A DNA stretch of 64,000 nt from Archaeoglobi archaeon JdFR-42 (GCA_002010305.1 MTND01000018.1:1-64000), one strand, 5' to 3'; counted from the first letter of the stretch, positions 52,889 to 63,645 are shown. The notes: generated by a model from the sequence alone, not told the origin. A program made the numbers and translations.

Positions 52889-53472
52889 AAGGGATAAAGA
52901 AAGAAATAACCTATTTTGAGAAGGCCGGAAGACACAACACAGATGAAGTGCTGAGACTGGCCATAGAGAGGGCTGTGAAGGAAAACATAGATTATCTGGT
53001 GGTTGCCAGTACCACAGGAGAGGTAGGGTATAAAGCTGCAAGACTGCTGGAAGAGCAGAAGCATGACTTACATCTGGTGGTTGTTACTCACCACGCAGGA
53101 TATGCTGAACCAGGAAGGATACAGCTAAAGGAAGAATACAGACAATTCTTCAATAAAAGGGAGATTCCCGTAGTGATACAATCCCATATTCTCGCTGGTC
53201 TTGAGCGCTCTATATCCAGAAAACTTGGAGGAGGGTCCAGAACCGAGGCCATTGCTGAGGCATTGCGCAGTCTGTTTGGTCACGGTCTGAAAGTATGTGT
53301 TGAGATAACAGTAATGGCAGCAGATGCAGGGGTTATACCATACCGAGATGTGGTAGCTGTAGGGGGCAAAGGAAGAGGGGCTGATACAGCAGTAATAATA
53401 CATCCCGCCCATATGAACAACTTTTTTGATATAACAATCAGAGAGGTAATAGCGATGCCGAGGGAAAAATAA
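52885..53472 (+). CDS. Pyruvate kinase alpha/beta-domain-like protein (stand-alone)
   Basis: [39 protein letters not shown], typical of archaeal stand-alone PK C-terminal domain proteins; in overlapping operon. Confidence 0.75.
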   Translation: MKGIKKEITYFEKAGRHNTDEVLRLAIERAVKENIDYLVVASTTGEVGYKAARLLEEQKHDLHLVVVTHHAGYAEPGRIQLKEEYRQFFNKREIPVVIQSHILAGLERSISRKLGGGSRTEAIAEALRSLFGHGLKVCVEITVMAADAGVIPYRDVVAVGGKGRGADTAVIIHPAHMNNFFDITIREVIAMPREK

Positions 53473-54950
53473 TGGAAAATGGATCTTTCGAAATAACCGA
53501 CAAGGACATCATGGGAAGAATTGGGAAATTAAAAACACCCCATGGAGTCATAGAAACTCCTACACTCTTTCCTGTTATAAATCCAAATATCGATTTCATA
53601 CATCCCCGTGAGCTGAGAAGGTTGGGAGCTCAGGGTGTTATAACTAATGCCTACATAATCTACAGAACAAATAATCTCAGAGAGAAGGCCGTGAAAAGGG
53701 GAATCCACGATCTTATAGGGTTTCAAGGCCCTGTAATGACTGACTCAGGATCCTATCAGCTATCAGTATATGGAGATGTGGAGATAACAAACTCCGAAAT
53801 TATTGAATTCCAAAATATCATCCAAGCTGACATACTAACACCTCTAGATATACCGACTCCACCTTATGTAACAAGAGCTGAGGCTGAAGAAGATCTCAAA
53901 ACCACCTCCAGTCGACTGAAAGAGGCCAAGAAAATTCATTCAGAAATTGGTGATGACCGACTTCTTGTTGGTCCAATACAGGGCTCAACCTATTGTGATC
54001 TAAGGACAAATTCAGTAAAAACTGCAGAATCAATTGGCTTCGATATCTATGCCATCGGAGGAATGGTACCCCTGATGGACAACTACGAATACTCCACTGT
54101 TACCGAGATTATAATAGAGGTCAAGAAATGCCTTTCCCCTAGCAGACCGGTGCATCTATTTGGTGCAGGCCACCCTATGATGTTTGCTGTGGCTGTAGCC
54201 CTTGGATGTGACATATTTGATTCTGCTGCCTATGCTCTATATGCCAAAAATGACCGATACCTAACTCCTCAAGGAACCCTGAAGCTCAACGAGATTCACT
54301 ATTTCCCATGTAACTGTGAGGTCTGTTCCAGCTATACCCCCCAAGAACTAAGAACTTCTGAAGATAAAGAAAGGCTTTTAGCGATCCATAACCTCCATAC
54401 AACATTTACAGAGCTGGATACAATCAAACAGGCCATTAAATCCAACACATTATTTGAACTGGTTGAGATGAGGATTAGATCCCATCCGAGTCTGCTGGAA
54501 GGATGGAGAAATGCAATTTTTAAAAAAGATTTTGCGAGCACTATAGAGAGATTTGATCCATCTTACAAGCGAACATTTTTCTATACTGGTATCGAGAGTT
54601 GCTACAGACCTGCTGTAATTCGCCACCAAAAGAAGACTCTAGAGCTGAAAATCGAAAATAGAGAGGTTTCTATCTCCTTTAGTCCTCATATAGATGCCGA
54701 GTTTTACTTCAAGCCACCCTTCGGAATATACCATAGGGCATTGAAAGAGAGCTATCCGGTTGGACATGCTGAAATACCCTCAATAATCGAAGCAGAGACC
54801 ATAGAAACAGGATTAAAGAATCTGAAAGAATTTATTGAGAAGAACAAGCATGTAAGGATCACTCTTATTTGCGATACGAGATGGAAAAACCTCATATCCG
54901 AGTTTTTTGACCAGATTCCCACTAACGTGTCCTTCAGGGAGGTTAAATGA
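53472..54950 (+). CDS. tgtA: tRNA-guanine(15) transglycosylase (archaeosine)
   Basis: KLKTPHGVIETPTLFPVINPNI, MTDSGSYQLSVYGDVEITNSEIIEFQ, LFGAGHPMMFAVAVALGCDIFDSAAYALYAKNDRYLT. Confidence 0.95.
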   Translation: MENGSFEITDKDIMGRIGKLKTPHGVIETPTLFPVINPNIDFIHPRELRRLGAQGVITNAYIIYRTNNLREKAVKRGIHDLIGFQGPVMTDSGSYQLSVYGDVEITNSEIIEFQNIIQADILTPLDIPTPPYVTRAEAEEDLKTTSSRLKEAKKIHSEIGDDRLLVGPIQGSTYCDLRTNSVKTAESIGFDIYAIGGMVPLMDNYEYSTVTEIIIEVKKCLSPSRPVHLFGAGHPMMFAVAVALGCDIFDSAAYALYAKNDRYLTPQGTLKLNEIHYFPCNCEVCSSYTPQELRTSEDKERLLAIHNLHTTFTELDTIKQAIKSNTLFELVEMRIRSHPSLLEGWRNAIFKKDFASTIERFDPSYKRTFFYTGIESCYRPAVIRHQKKTLELKIENREVSISFSPHIDAEFYFKPPFGIYHRALKESYPVGHAEIPSIIEAETIETGLKNLKEFIEKNKHVRITLICDTRWKNLISEFFDQIPTNVSFREVK

Positions 54951-56620
54951 CGGAGGAAAAGATAAAAATTTTAGATGTCGAGCACCGTGAAGGAGGTAGA
55001 TCAGGAACCATTAAAATCGGCAATGACGTTCATTTCATCCCCTTCATGATCGACGTCAGAGATAAAACTCTTTCATGTATCTCTCAAAGAAACGTTGTTC
55101 CTGTGATATTGGAGCAGAGATACCCAGAATTATATGAATCAATAAAAAAACTGACGACTGAGAATATCTTGGAAACTATTGGAGGCCTGAGGATCATAGA
55201 AAACAATCCCTCATTGCTTGTGAATACTCTGACTTCAAAGATATCGAAGTTTTCGAAGATATATTATGCTCCGGCTATTGCAACTCCTGAAAACCTTTCC
55301 ATACTGGTCTACACCGGAGTGGATGTAGTCGATAATATCATACCAATCATAGAAGGATTTCGAGGGAACTATCTCACACAGGAGGGAATATTCCCTTTCA
55401 ATTCATTAAAGAGGTTTCCATGTGAATGCAGAGTGTGTAACAGCAATACCGTCGATGAAGTAAGGTCTTTGTCTCACGAAGAGAAATTCAAATTGCTAGC
55501 AGAACACAACACATTGAAATTAAACGAAGAATTGAGAAAAGTGAAATTTCTGCTAGAGAGAGGTGTTTTGAGAAATTATGTGGAAAAACAGTGTAAAAAC
55601 AATCCGTATCTGACTGCTTATATAAGATACGCTGATCAGAAATTTGAGTATTTCGAAGAAAGAATCCCGGTCTTCAAAAAATCCATGATTTATCCAAACT
55701 CTCGAGAATCCTATAACCGACCGGAGATTATCCGTTTTTTTAATCGAGTTGAAGAAATATATCAGGGAGACGAGGCCGTTCTACTTTTACCATGCTCTGC
55801 AAAAAAACCCTACATGCTGTCCCGAACTCATAGAAAGATACGAGAATGGATAGGGTACAGAAATATCAAAGAGATCATAATCTCCTCACCTCTTGTTGTC
55901 CCAAGAGAGATGGAACTGATTTATCCCGCAGCCCATTATGATACACCTGTCACTGGACAGTGGGATAGAGAAGAGATAGCATATGTAGGACATCATCTGA
56001 AAAGACTTCTTGAGAAGGGTAATTTCAAACAGGTAATAGCTCACCTTGATGAAGGATATCTAAAAGCTATTCAGGAAATAGAACCCCAAATAGGAGTTGA
56101 AGTTATTTACACTTCAAAAGGCAACATACTTGATAGAAACTCTCTTGCCAATTTAAAATCTACTATGGATACTTTGAACATAGAGAATAATCATACCCTC
56201 TTCAAAGATATGCTAACGGCCTTCATTGATTACCAGTTTGGTAAAATAAGTAACAAAGTGATTACCGGTCGGGTAACGTGGAAAGGTAGATACCCCAGAC
56301 TGACCTTCTTTGATGAGTCTAGCCAGATAGGGGTGATCAACCCAGAAACAGGATCACTGACTATTTCATTGGTCTTTGCTAAAAGGTTGCTTGAACTACA
56401 TACTTATTACGTCGAAATCGACGAATTTATTCCGAAAGGGAATATATTTTCAGTTGGAGTTGTAGACGTTGATAGAAGAATTAGGTCTGGAGATGAAGTG
56501 GTTTTCTACAACTCTCAATGTTTTGGGGTGGGAAAAGCGGTTATGTCTGGTAGAGAGATGCTAGAGATGGATTCTGGTATGGCAATCAGAGTGAGACATG
56601 TTTCTTTATATAGCCACTAA
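54947..56620 (+). CDS. arcS: Archaeosine synthase ArcS (TgtA2)
   Basis: VLLLPCSAKKPYMLSRTHRKIR, TGQWDREE, C-terminal PUA-like domain; 4-bp overlap with tgtA. Confidence 0.92.
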   Translation: MTEEKIKILDVEHREGGRSGTIKIGNDVHFIPFMIDVRDKTLSCISQRNVVPVILEQRYPELYESIKKLTTENILETIGGLRIIENNPSLLVNTLTSKISKFSKIYYAPAIATPENLSILVYTGVDVVDNIIPIIEGFRGNYLTQEGIFPFNSLKRFPCECRVCNSNTVDEVRSLSHEEKFKLLAEHNTLKLNEELRKVKFLLERGVLRNYVEKQCKNNPYLTAYIRYADQKFEYFEERIPVFKKSMIYPNSRESYNRPEIIRFFNRVEEIYQGDEAVLLLPCSAKKPYMLSRTHRKIREWIGYRNIKEIIISSPLVVPREMELIYPAAHYDTPVTGQWDREEIAYVGHHLKRLLEKGNFKQVIAHLDEGYLKAIQEIEPQIGVEVIYTSKGNILDRNSLANLKSTMDTLNIENNHTLFKDMLTAFIDYQFGKISNKVITGRVTWKGRYPRLTFFDESSQIGVINPETGSLTISLVFAKRLLELHTYYVEIDEFIPKGNIFSVGVVDVDRRIRSGDEVVFYNSQCFGVGKAVMSGREMLEMDSGMAIRVRHVSLYSH

Positions 56621-56828
56621 TCTCTCTCATATAGGAAGTGGGCGTTGAGAGAGGGGTATGTAAGAGTCTAAACCCTTATTTACCACAGAACTAGTAGCTT
56701 ACATTGATAGATTCTAATGTTTCTATAAACAACCAGATTTTCTGTAAAAATCTCAATCAGTAAAAATATCATTCAAAATCTTATTTTATTGTTAAAAAAC
56801 AAATAAAAAAGGGGAGAAAACTTTTGGT

Positions 56829-59800
56829 TTAGTGTCTTCTCCTGAGCAGGTAGGCTACTGCAAGCAGTCCTACCACTGCGAAGATTGCTTCAAAGCCAGG
56901 CTGTTTCTCTGGTGTCGGAGTTGGTGTCGGTGGTGGTGTTGTCGGTTTCGGAGTTGCTGGTGGTGGTGTTGGTGTCTTTGGCGGTGGTGTTGGTGTTGGT
57001 TTAGCTTTCACAGTGAAACTTCCAGTAACGCCATTCACGTCAACATTGTAAGTTCCTGGTGTATCTTCTGTCACTGTGAAGGATACGATGTCAGATTCTC
57101 CTGGACCAAGAGACACACTCTTTGTAGCGACTTCAGTGCCTGCAACCTTCAGAGTTATGTCTGCTGAACCCTCAAGATCTCCAGAGTTCTCTACTGTTGC
57201 CTTGATGGTTACTGGCTCTCCAACTTCAACCTGCGATGGAGATACTTTGACATCAGTTACCTGAATGTTGGCTGCTGGCGCAGTTACGGTCAGCAGGACA
57301 TCCACACTGTACACTGCATCGTCATCTGCTGAATTCTCGTCAGCTTCTGAACTGTCTGGTGGGATCTGGAATATATCCTTCTCATCCTGACCAGCTAGTT
57401 TGGTCTTACTGAAGTCTCTTGCAGTTATGGTGTATGTACCTTCAGACAGACCCTTGGTTACAAAGGTTGCTGTTGCAGTTCCGTTCTCATCAGTGTAGAC
57501 TTTCTTCATGTAGTCTCCCAATGGCAGGTTCGGACCTGTCATGGAGACCCAGATCTCCCAGTTCTTACCGTGGTTAGTGTGTATTGTTGCAACCAGATCA
57601 TCGCCTATCTGGACTGCACTTGGTGCTGCTACATGTATGTAGGGTCTGATTATCTTGAAGGATCCCTGTGCGGAATCAACACCGGAACCATCATACACGA
57701 GATCTACTGTTACTGTGTATTCCTCACCTACTGCAAGGTTCTTGGATGAGTCTGTCGCACTCTGAAGCGTATCCCACTCTACCTTGAAAGTCTTGTCTCC
57801 AGCAACTGCATTACCTGTCAACAGCTTGTCAATGTTCGGACCTTCGATTCTCACATTAACAGTTGTGCTTCCAGTCTTTGGTGAGTCTGTAGCACCCGTT
57901 ATAGTGAGTTTCTCGTTCAGTACCACTTCTTCAGGTATCGTCAGACTGGTGATCGATGGGTTGATCACATTGATGACTACTACATCGAATGGATCAGTCT
58001 TCTTCACAATGGTTGCATTGGATGGTGCATATACATACACCTTGTACACACCGGTTGCCTGACCGATGTCTACAGCAAAAGTCTGTGTGAATGTTCCTTC
58101 AGAGGTTACTGTTATTGGCAATCCATTAACGAGAGTTCCATTCGGGTTCTCAGCTCCAGTCTTTTCAGTCAAGCCAGCGAATGTACCAGATGGACCGATG
58201 AAATATGCCCTGAGCGGCACATCTTTAACTGTTGAACTGCCTGTAAGAGTGAATGAATCTCCTCTGATCAAGGTTTCTTTGTCCACGCTTATTGAAATGG
58301 CCTGCTCGACCACAGATATGGTCACACTTGCATCGTGAGTATTACCTTCTGCATCAGTCAATGTTGCAGTAATCTTGTAAGACTTGATGTCAGCATCACT
58401 TGGCACTGTAATCTTCATGCTGTAGTCTCCATTGGCATCTGTGTAAGTAGTTGCAGCTCCAACAAGGCCACCAAAGTCGAAGTCAACTTTCAGGCCTGTT
58501 CCAAGGGTTGTGTGACCGCTGAAGGTTACACTTGCTCCTCTAACCACTTCACTCTTATCTGCCGACAGAGTGAATTCTGGAGACTGTACAGAGAATGTCA
58601 GAGTCTTTGTTTTAAGTATCGTTGTTGGGTCTTCATATAATTCTACATAGACGACATAGGTTCCCTTGTCATAGAATGTTGTGCTTATCTTCTTGCTGTA
58701 TGTACCATCGCTGATGTCAACAGTAAAGGTCTGGTTTACTCCATTGTTATCCTGATATATATCATTCGGATCACTCGAAGTTGCTACCCATATCTTGACC
58801 TTGTTGAATGAACCAGATCTCAGTACATCATACACAGAGCCAGTGTCAGCCAAGTTCGTGGTTCCGCTGACTGTTACACTCTCACCTTTCAGCACACTTG
58901 TAGCAGAGACATCTGCTGTCAGAGATGCTCCGGCGAGTGTGAAGGTTGTGCTTGCATCAGTACCGTCAGTCTCAACTTTAACTTTGTAAGTGCCAGTCTT
59001 GTCGAGAGTACTTGTATCTACCTTGAAGGAGAAGCTTCCATCTCCAGCAGGAGTTATTGTGTCGGTGTAGCTACCATTCATTGGACCTGTAATGGTGAGG
59101 TTCACCTGTTTTCCGCTGTTTGTCGAACCTGTTATATAAATGTAATCTCCTTTCGTGACTTCAGCCGGGTCAACGTTGACGGAGATTGTGACTGCTCCTA
59201 CAGTAAATGTCGATGATTCCTCTAGGACTTTAGCAAAATCGGTCATAAATAAGTTAACTCCAGTTATATCTCCATTTTGGTACCATGAGGAATTCCCGAC
59301 TACATTCGCTGAAACTCCTGCACCAGTATTACTCACATAGACGGACCATACAGCACCTCTATAATCTCTCACCGTTAGTGTGTATGCCCCATCTCGAATA
59401 CCACCAGATACTGCACTTGTATTCCACTGGAAGTATGCAAAGCCGTTAGTGTTAGTTATCAACCAGATATAATTCCCAGAAATACCTGCAAATGTGTCTG
59501 GATCATTCCAAGCTTCAATTCCTTCAGTGACCACTGCACCCGAGGGATCCTTAATTTCAACTCTCAATGGCACATAAGGACCTCTAGCACTGAAAATCTT
59601 TACTTTTAATGATTCTCCAGAATAAATTGATCCATCTACGTAGGAGACCACTAAGTTATTCGCTTTTATGAAAACCCTTCCGGTTGTTGTATATGTCAAC
59701 CCACCATCATATGATATTTTGATCCAATGATAACCTGGTGCTAAATTAGCTGCATTAGAATTGGGATCTAGGAACAAACCTGCGAACCCATCATTTGCCA

Positions 59801-60404
59801 AATCACCATACCCGCCGTCTGTCACTGTCGTTGGTGCAAATGACGAACTCGAAGGAGTTCCATTCGCTGTATCTGGCTCAAGAGTGACCACTGCAGTTGA
59901 AGCTGGGCTGATATTTACTTGTACGAGCTCACCGATATACCAAGAATCTTTTTGAGAAGCATTTGCCATTATATAGGCAGTCCTCTGTACTGTCGGAGAA
60001 GTCCCATTTGGATAATATACATATATATATGTTCCCGGACCGCTACCAACTCCAGCTGTCTCATTTGCAATAACGCTTGAACCATACACCAGATTTAACG
60101 TTCCCTGGTACCGATATGATGTAGCTGGTACATATGTCAGATTTAAATTTCCTAAAGTGGAATTTAGCGAAGTATTGAATTGGACAGTAACATTCCCTGC
60201 TCCTAGATTCGTGGTTGTATCGAGCAACACACTTATATTCGCTGTTCCATTTGCGTAGATCTCATATCCCAATGTATATTTGTCCTCATTTAGCATGTCT
60301 AATGTATCTGCTGCACTAACAGCCCCTGCAGTCACTGCCAGCACCGCGATCAACAGTAAAACCGTGAGTCCGATTTTCCCTTTTATACTCATACCTTTAC
60401 TCAT
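56829..60404 (-). CDS. S-layer-like surface glycoprotein with Ig-like repeats, CARDB-like domain and PGF-CTERM
   Basis: 1191 aa, signal peptide, repeated Ig-like segments (VTKGDYIYITGSTNSGK, VLKGESVTVSGTTN, VVRGASVTFSGHTT, LIRGDSFTLTGSS), many NxS/T sequons, C-terminal EKQPGFEAIFAVVGLLAVAYLLRRRH. Confidence 0.93.
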   Translation of the reverse strand: MSKGMSIKGKIGLTVLLLIAVLAVTAGAVSAADTLDMLNEDKYTLGYEIYANGTANISVLLDTTTNLGAGNVTVQFNTSLNSTLGNLNLTYVPATSYRYQGTLNLVYGSSVIANETAGVGSGPGTYIYVYYPNGTSPTVQRTAYIMANASQKDSWYIGELVQVNISPASTAVVTLEPDTANGTPSSSSFAPTTVTDGGYGDLANDGFAGLFLDPNSNAANLAPGYHWIKISYDGGLTYTTTGRVFIKANNLVVSYVDGSIYSGESLKVKIFSARGPYVPLRVEIKDPSGAVVTEGIEAWNDPDTFAGISGNYIWLITNTNGFAYFQWNTSAVSGGIRDGAYTLTVRDYRGAVWSVYVSNTGAGVSANVVGNSSWYQNGDITGVNLFMTDFAKVLEESSTFTVGAVTISVNVDPAEVTKGDYIYITGSTNSGKQVNLTITGPMNGSYTDTITPAGDGSFSFKVDTSTLDKTGTYKVKVETDGTDASTTFTLAGASLTADVSATSVLKGESVTVSGTTNLADTGSVYDVLRSGSFNKVKIWVATSSDPNDIYQDNNGVNQTFTVDISDGTYSKKISTTFYDKGTYVVYVELYEDPTTILKTKTLTFSVQSPEFTLSADKSEVVRGASVTFSGHTTLGTGLKVDFDFGGLVGAATTYTDANGDYSMKITVPSDADIKSYKITATLTDAEGNTHDASVTISVVEQAISISVDKETLIRGDSFTLTGSSTVKDVPLRAYFIGPSGTFAGLTEKTGAENPNGTLVNGLPITVTSEGTFTQTFAVDIGQATGVYKVYVYAPSNATIVKKTDPFDVVVINVINPSITSLTIPEEVVLNEKLTITGATDSPKTGSTTVNVRIEGPNIDKLLTGNAVAGDKTFKVEWDTLQSATDSSKNLAVGEEYTVTVDLVYDGSGVDSAQGSFKIIRPYIHVAAPSAVQIGDDLVATIHTNHGKNWEIWVSMTGPNLPLGDYMKKVYTDENGTATATFVTKGLSEGTYTITARDFSKTKLAGQDEKDIFQIPPDSSEADENSADDDAVYSVDVLLTVTAPAANIQVTDVKVSPSQVEVGEPVTIKATVENSGDLEGSADITLKVAGTEVATKSVSLGPGESDIVSFTVTEDTPGTYNVDVNGVTGSFTVKAKPTPTPPPKTPTPPPATPKPTTPPPTPTPTPEKQPGFEAIFAVVGLLAVAYLLRRRH

Positions 60405-60452
60405 ACTTTCTCAAACCTCCTTAAGCAAGCTTAAATCTTCCCTTTTTCCTAC

Positions 60453-60472
60453 CACCTTTTTATATAAATTAC
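60453..60472 (-). promoter_or_regulatory. Probable TATA box of S-layer gene
   Basis: Minus strand AATTTATATAAAAAGG about 55-65 bp upstream of the ATG; GGAGGT-type ribosome-binding site near 60415. Confidence 0.55.
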
Positions 60473-60527
60473 TTGCTTTTTTGCTTTGCTTTTTGCATTC
60501 ACTTTTTTTCCTATATAAAGTCTACTC

Positions 60528-60599
60528 TTCGACAGTCGCTGAAATCCATTTCGTTAGTGTAAAAAGGCATGACTAATCGCCTTGACGGCGATTGTCGAA
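60528..60599. other. Imperfect inverted-repeat/hairpin element upstream of S-layer gene
   Basis: Arms TTCGACAGTCGC (60528-60539) and GCGATTGTCGAA (60588-60599), 11/12 complementary; competing inner hairpin AATCGCC-TTGAC-GGCGATT (60575-60593). Confidence 0.6.
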
Positions 60600-60884
60600 T
60601 TTGAAGCCATCACCCTCCGTGTCCCATCGTCGCATTGATGTTGAGTTATTATACTGCATTTTCATATATAAATCTTTTTTGGTTGTTTTATCAATTTGAG
60701 ATAGATAACAGAGATTTTTACCCTATGGTTCGATTCACAAGATTACCAATCATAATTATATTTTAATAAATATTTTCAAAGTGTTGTAAATTAGAATTTG
60801 AAAATTTACAATTTACTAACCTCCTAAATATCGGTCAGAAATTCCTTTTTAATTTTTTATCTACCCGATAACCAAGTCAAACAA

Positions 60885-61232
60885 TCAAGTTGACAATAGT
60901 TCTTCAATCAACCCATTTTCTACAGGTTTAAAGTCTAAATACTCCATTAAAGTCATTTCTATGAATCTGAATCTTATTTCTTCATCCTCACTAATCAACA
61001 GCTCACCTTTAATGGAGTTGCATTTAAAGCTCATTGGTGCTGAATTCAAAATTTTAACATCCACTGGTAAGTGTATATTCTTTTCAATTTTTATAGAAAG
61101 CATGAGTTCATAATCTAAGATGTCTTTAACTTTACTTTCATCCACATAAACAGCAATATCAATATCTCTAAAATAAACCTCATTAAAACTACCAAGGAGA
61201 TAACCAAAGATGACTTCATCTTTTTCAGCCAA
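60885..61232 (-). CDS. MNT-type minimal nucleotidyltransferase (HEPN/MNT antitoxin-like)
   Basis: VIFGYLLGSFNEVYFRDIDIAVYVDE matches the nucleotidyltransferase GS...D-D motif; N-terminal coding (ITLVNKERIREKIKEV) extends upstream in frame without ATG. Confidence 0.75.
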   Translation of the reverse strand: MAEKDEVIFGYLLGSFNEVYFRDIDIAVYVDESKVKDILDYELMLSIKIEKNIHLPVDVKILNSAPMSFKCNSIKGELLISEDEEIRFRFIEMTLMEYLDFKPVENGLIEELLST

Positions 61233-61263
61233 AACTTCCTTGATCTTTTCTCTTATTCTTTCT

Positions 61264-61696
61264 TTATTTACTAACGTAATTCTTCACTTCTTTGATAAAC
61301 TCGCCTAAATCAATAACATCTTTTTGTAATATTTCATAAACCTTTTTATCCTCTATTTTCCAGTAAAAATGAAATTATGAACGAGCATATTTCTAAATTT
61401 AGCCATTGCAGCAAGTTTTTCTGTCAGACCTTTAGAAATTACTCTGCTTTTACCAAGAATTATAAAACAATCCGAGTAGCTTCCTGGAATCTCATTAACG
61501 ATTCTCACGGATATATGATTGCACCTGAAATAGTAGCCTCAATAGCTACAATAAGCTTATATTTTCCTGCATCTCTAACGTACGAGTCTGATAAAAACCT
61601 CTCCATACCAAGATCAACGATCTGAGCAATCTCTTTGAGCAATTGTTTAATCTCAGCAAGTCTTCTGTTCATAAGACCCACAACAATCTCGGACAT
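61264..61696 (-). pseudogene. HEPN (DUF86/HepT-like) toxin remnant with frameshifts
   Basis: Three-frame mosaic: MSEIVVGLMNRRLAEIKQLLKEIAQIV...EATIS / RCNHISVRIVNEIPGSYSDCFIILG...FRNMLVHNF / WKIEDKKVYEILQKDVIDLGEFIKEVKNYVSK*. Confidence 0.72.
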
Positions 61697-62328
61697 ACTA
61701 CCTCCTTTTCTATTTTGATTCATTTATTTTATATTCTTGTATGATTATCTAGATTTCAGATGGAGTTATATCCAGATGCTCATGGGTTTATATGCAGGAT
61801 TCTTGATATAGAACAAATTCGTCGCTAATTATATGTATTTTTCTAATGGATTACTAACGAAGACTTTCCGATAGAAAGCAAGAATAAATTTCCACATGAA
61901 GGGTGTTTCGCTATGTAAGCTTTCAACGATTTCTAAATATTTTCACTGCTAATGAAAAGAAGATCTGACTCAAATCTTAGTGGAACGGGTTTCAAAACGC
62001 TTTCTAGTGAAAATAGCGATTTCTAATAACTCTATCCTTTCATTTTTCCCAGCTCATGTATAAAAATTCCAGACTGGTAGCTCAGCCAGATCAGCAGCTG
62101 GTTTTAATGTTATGGAGCCTTCATTAATATAGCTCGGCAGCAATAAGTAGCTTTATTCTTCTCATCAGGAACGTCTGCTAGAACTTTTATTTTTACTGTT
62201 TTTACTGGTATATTTTTCTTTTTTCAACATTATAAATAAATATTATAAAGGAGTTCCCCATTTACCTTATGCTCTAAACTATATACTCAAAATCGAGTTC
62301 ATATGGCTCTTTAACTTAAGAAATTGGT

Positions 62329-62532
62329 TCTCATCACGATACAGAGGGATTTTTGAACTACTCCACAGAGAGGGAGTTATTGATGACAATTTTCGAAAGC
62401 CATGAAACGATTAGTATTTTTAAGAGACCTCATTGCTCATGAATACTACCGCATTAAAGAAGAAGAACTTAAAGAAATGGTGGAATTACCGAAACAAACT
62501 AAACCTTTTGTAGAAAAAGCAAAGAAAATATA
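62329..62532 (+). pseudogene. Second HEPN (DUF86-like) remnant, frameshifted and N-terminally eroded
   Basis: YRGIFELLHREGVIDDNFRK / (frameshift) AMKRLVFLRDLIAHEYYRIKEEELKEMVELPKQTKPFVEKAKKI*, containing the HEPN RX4H motif (RDLIAH). Confidence 0.7.
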
Positions 62533-62668
62533 ATCGGCTTTTTATAATTGAGAGAATCGTTTTAGTACTATTATTTTTACTGCATGATCTCACAGGATAT
62601 GTATAGAATTAAATTGTTCACAATTTTAGGGAGAATAGATAAAATAAAACAAGAAAAAAAATTTAAGT

Positions 62669-63058
62669 TTAGATAGTTGTATCCAAGATTACCTGATCCT
62701 CTCCGTCCACTTCTGCCACAACAACCAAGTGAGAGCCAGACGTCAAAGCAGCATTATTAAGAGTAACAGTCTCCCCTACATCCCACGGATCAGTGGCATT
62801 AAGCACATCTGTTGCAGAATATGGAGAGGTTATATCAACATTCTGAATAGTACTGGCTCCACCCTTATCTTGCAATGTTAGCTGAATTGCAGTCGAATTA
62901 ATCCTCTTCACAGAGATAGCAGGACTCTTCTTCGTCTCTACTTGACCGCCAAGCCCGAAGACAAACGCTGCAATCACTGCCGCAAGAATGACCGTTATTG
63001 CCACCATTAAAATGACGCCTATAACAGGCGATACTCCCTTCTCATCTTTTCTAAACAT
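62669..63058 (-). CDS. Archaeal type IV pilin-like protein
   Basis: Class III signal: MFRKDEKGVSPVIGVILMVAITVILAAVIAAFVFGLGG (DUF1628/pilin N-terminus). Confidence 0.9.
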   Translation of the reverse strand: MFRKDEKGVSPVIGVILMVAITVILAAVIAAFVFGLGGQVETKKSPAISVKRINSTAIQLTLQDKGGASTIQNVDITSPYSATDVLNATDPWDVGETVTLNNAALTSGSHLVVVAEVDGEDQVILDTTI

Positions 63059-63645
63059 TCACCTCACCTCCAATCATTATAATGATAACAATAAGTATAT
63101 AAATTTTTCTATGAGTTCCTGTAAAATCCGAAATTTTTTCGTCCAAAAAATTTTTCTACATCATGTGTAAACATTTTTTTAATAGACATATCCAAAGGAA
63201 AAATTACATTTTTTAGAGAATAAATATCAAATTTGACAGAATTTGTCTTCGACAATCCCCTATCTGATGAAAAAATTTTATAGGATGAGCTTTTCTTCAA
63301 GAAAGAGATTCTCATAAAGTTAATCATGACGGTAACTCTACAATGTTCATGATATAAAAACTTTAGCCCAGAAGTATGTAAAATAGTCTAAAACCCATTC
63401 TCACATCTTCTTATACCTTGTATGCGCGAAAATGTCCAGGTTCTGTCTGATCCCTTATCCATCTTCCATTGTTCCTACATTTCAGTCATGATCTTGTTGT
63501 TTATTTTATGAGAAGTTAGGTGATAGTATGGCTGTTGCGATGAAATACGAGCATATATCTTGATCCTCCTTTATACTAGCTCCAAAAGAAGTGACATATC
63601 CAATACAGTTATTTACCTTTGTTTACTTCAACCTCATTGATTCAT

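Noticed and set aside
56910-57010. Repetitive GGTGTCGGTGGTGGTG tract that superficially looks like a repeat array
   Set aside because: Encodes the Pro/Thr stalk of the S-layer protein; not a CRISPR array or microsatellite element.
60280-60576. 98-aa plus-strand ORF over the S-layer promoter
   Set aside because: Overlaps signal-peptide coding and promoter antisense; no domain.
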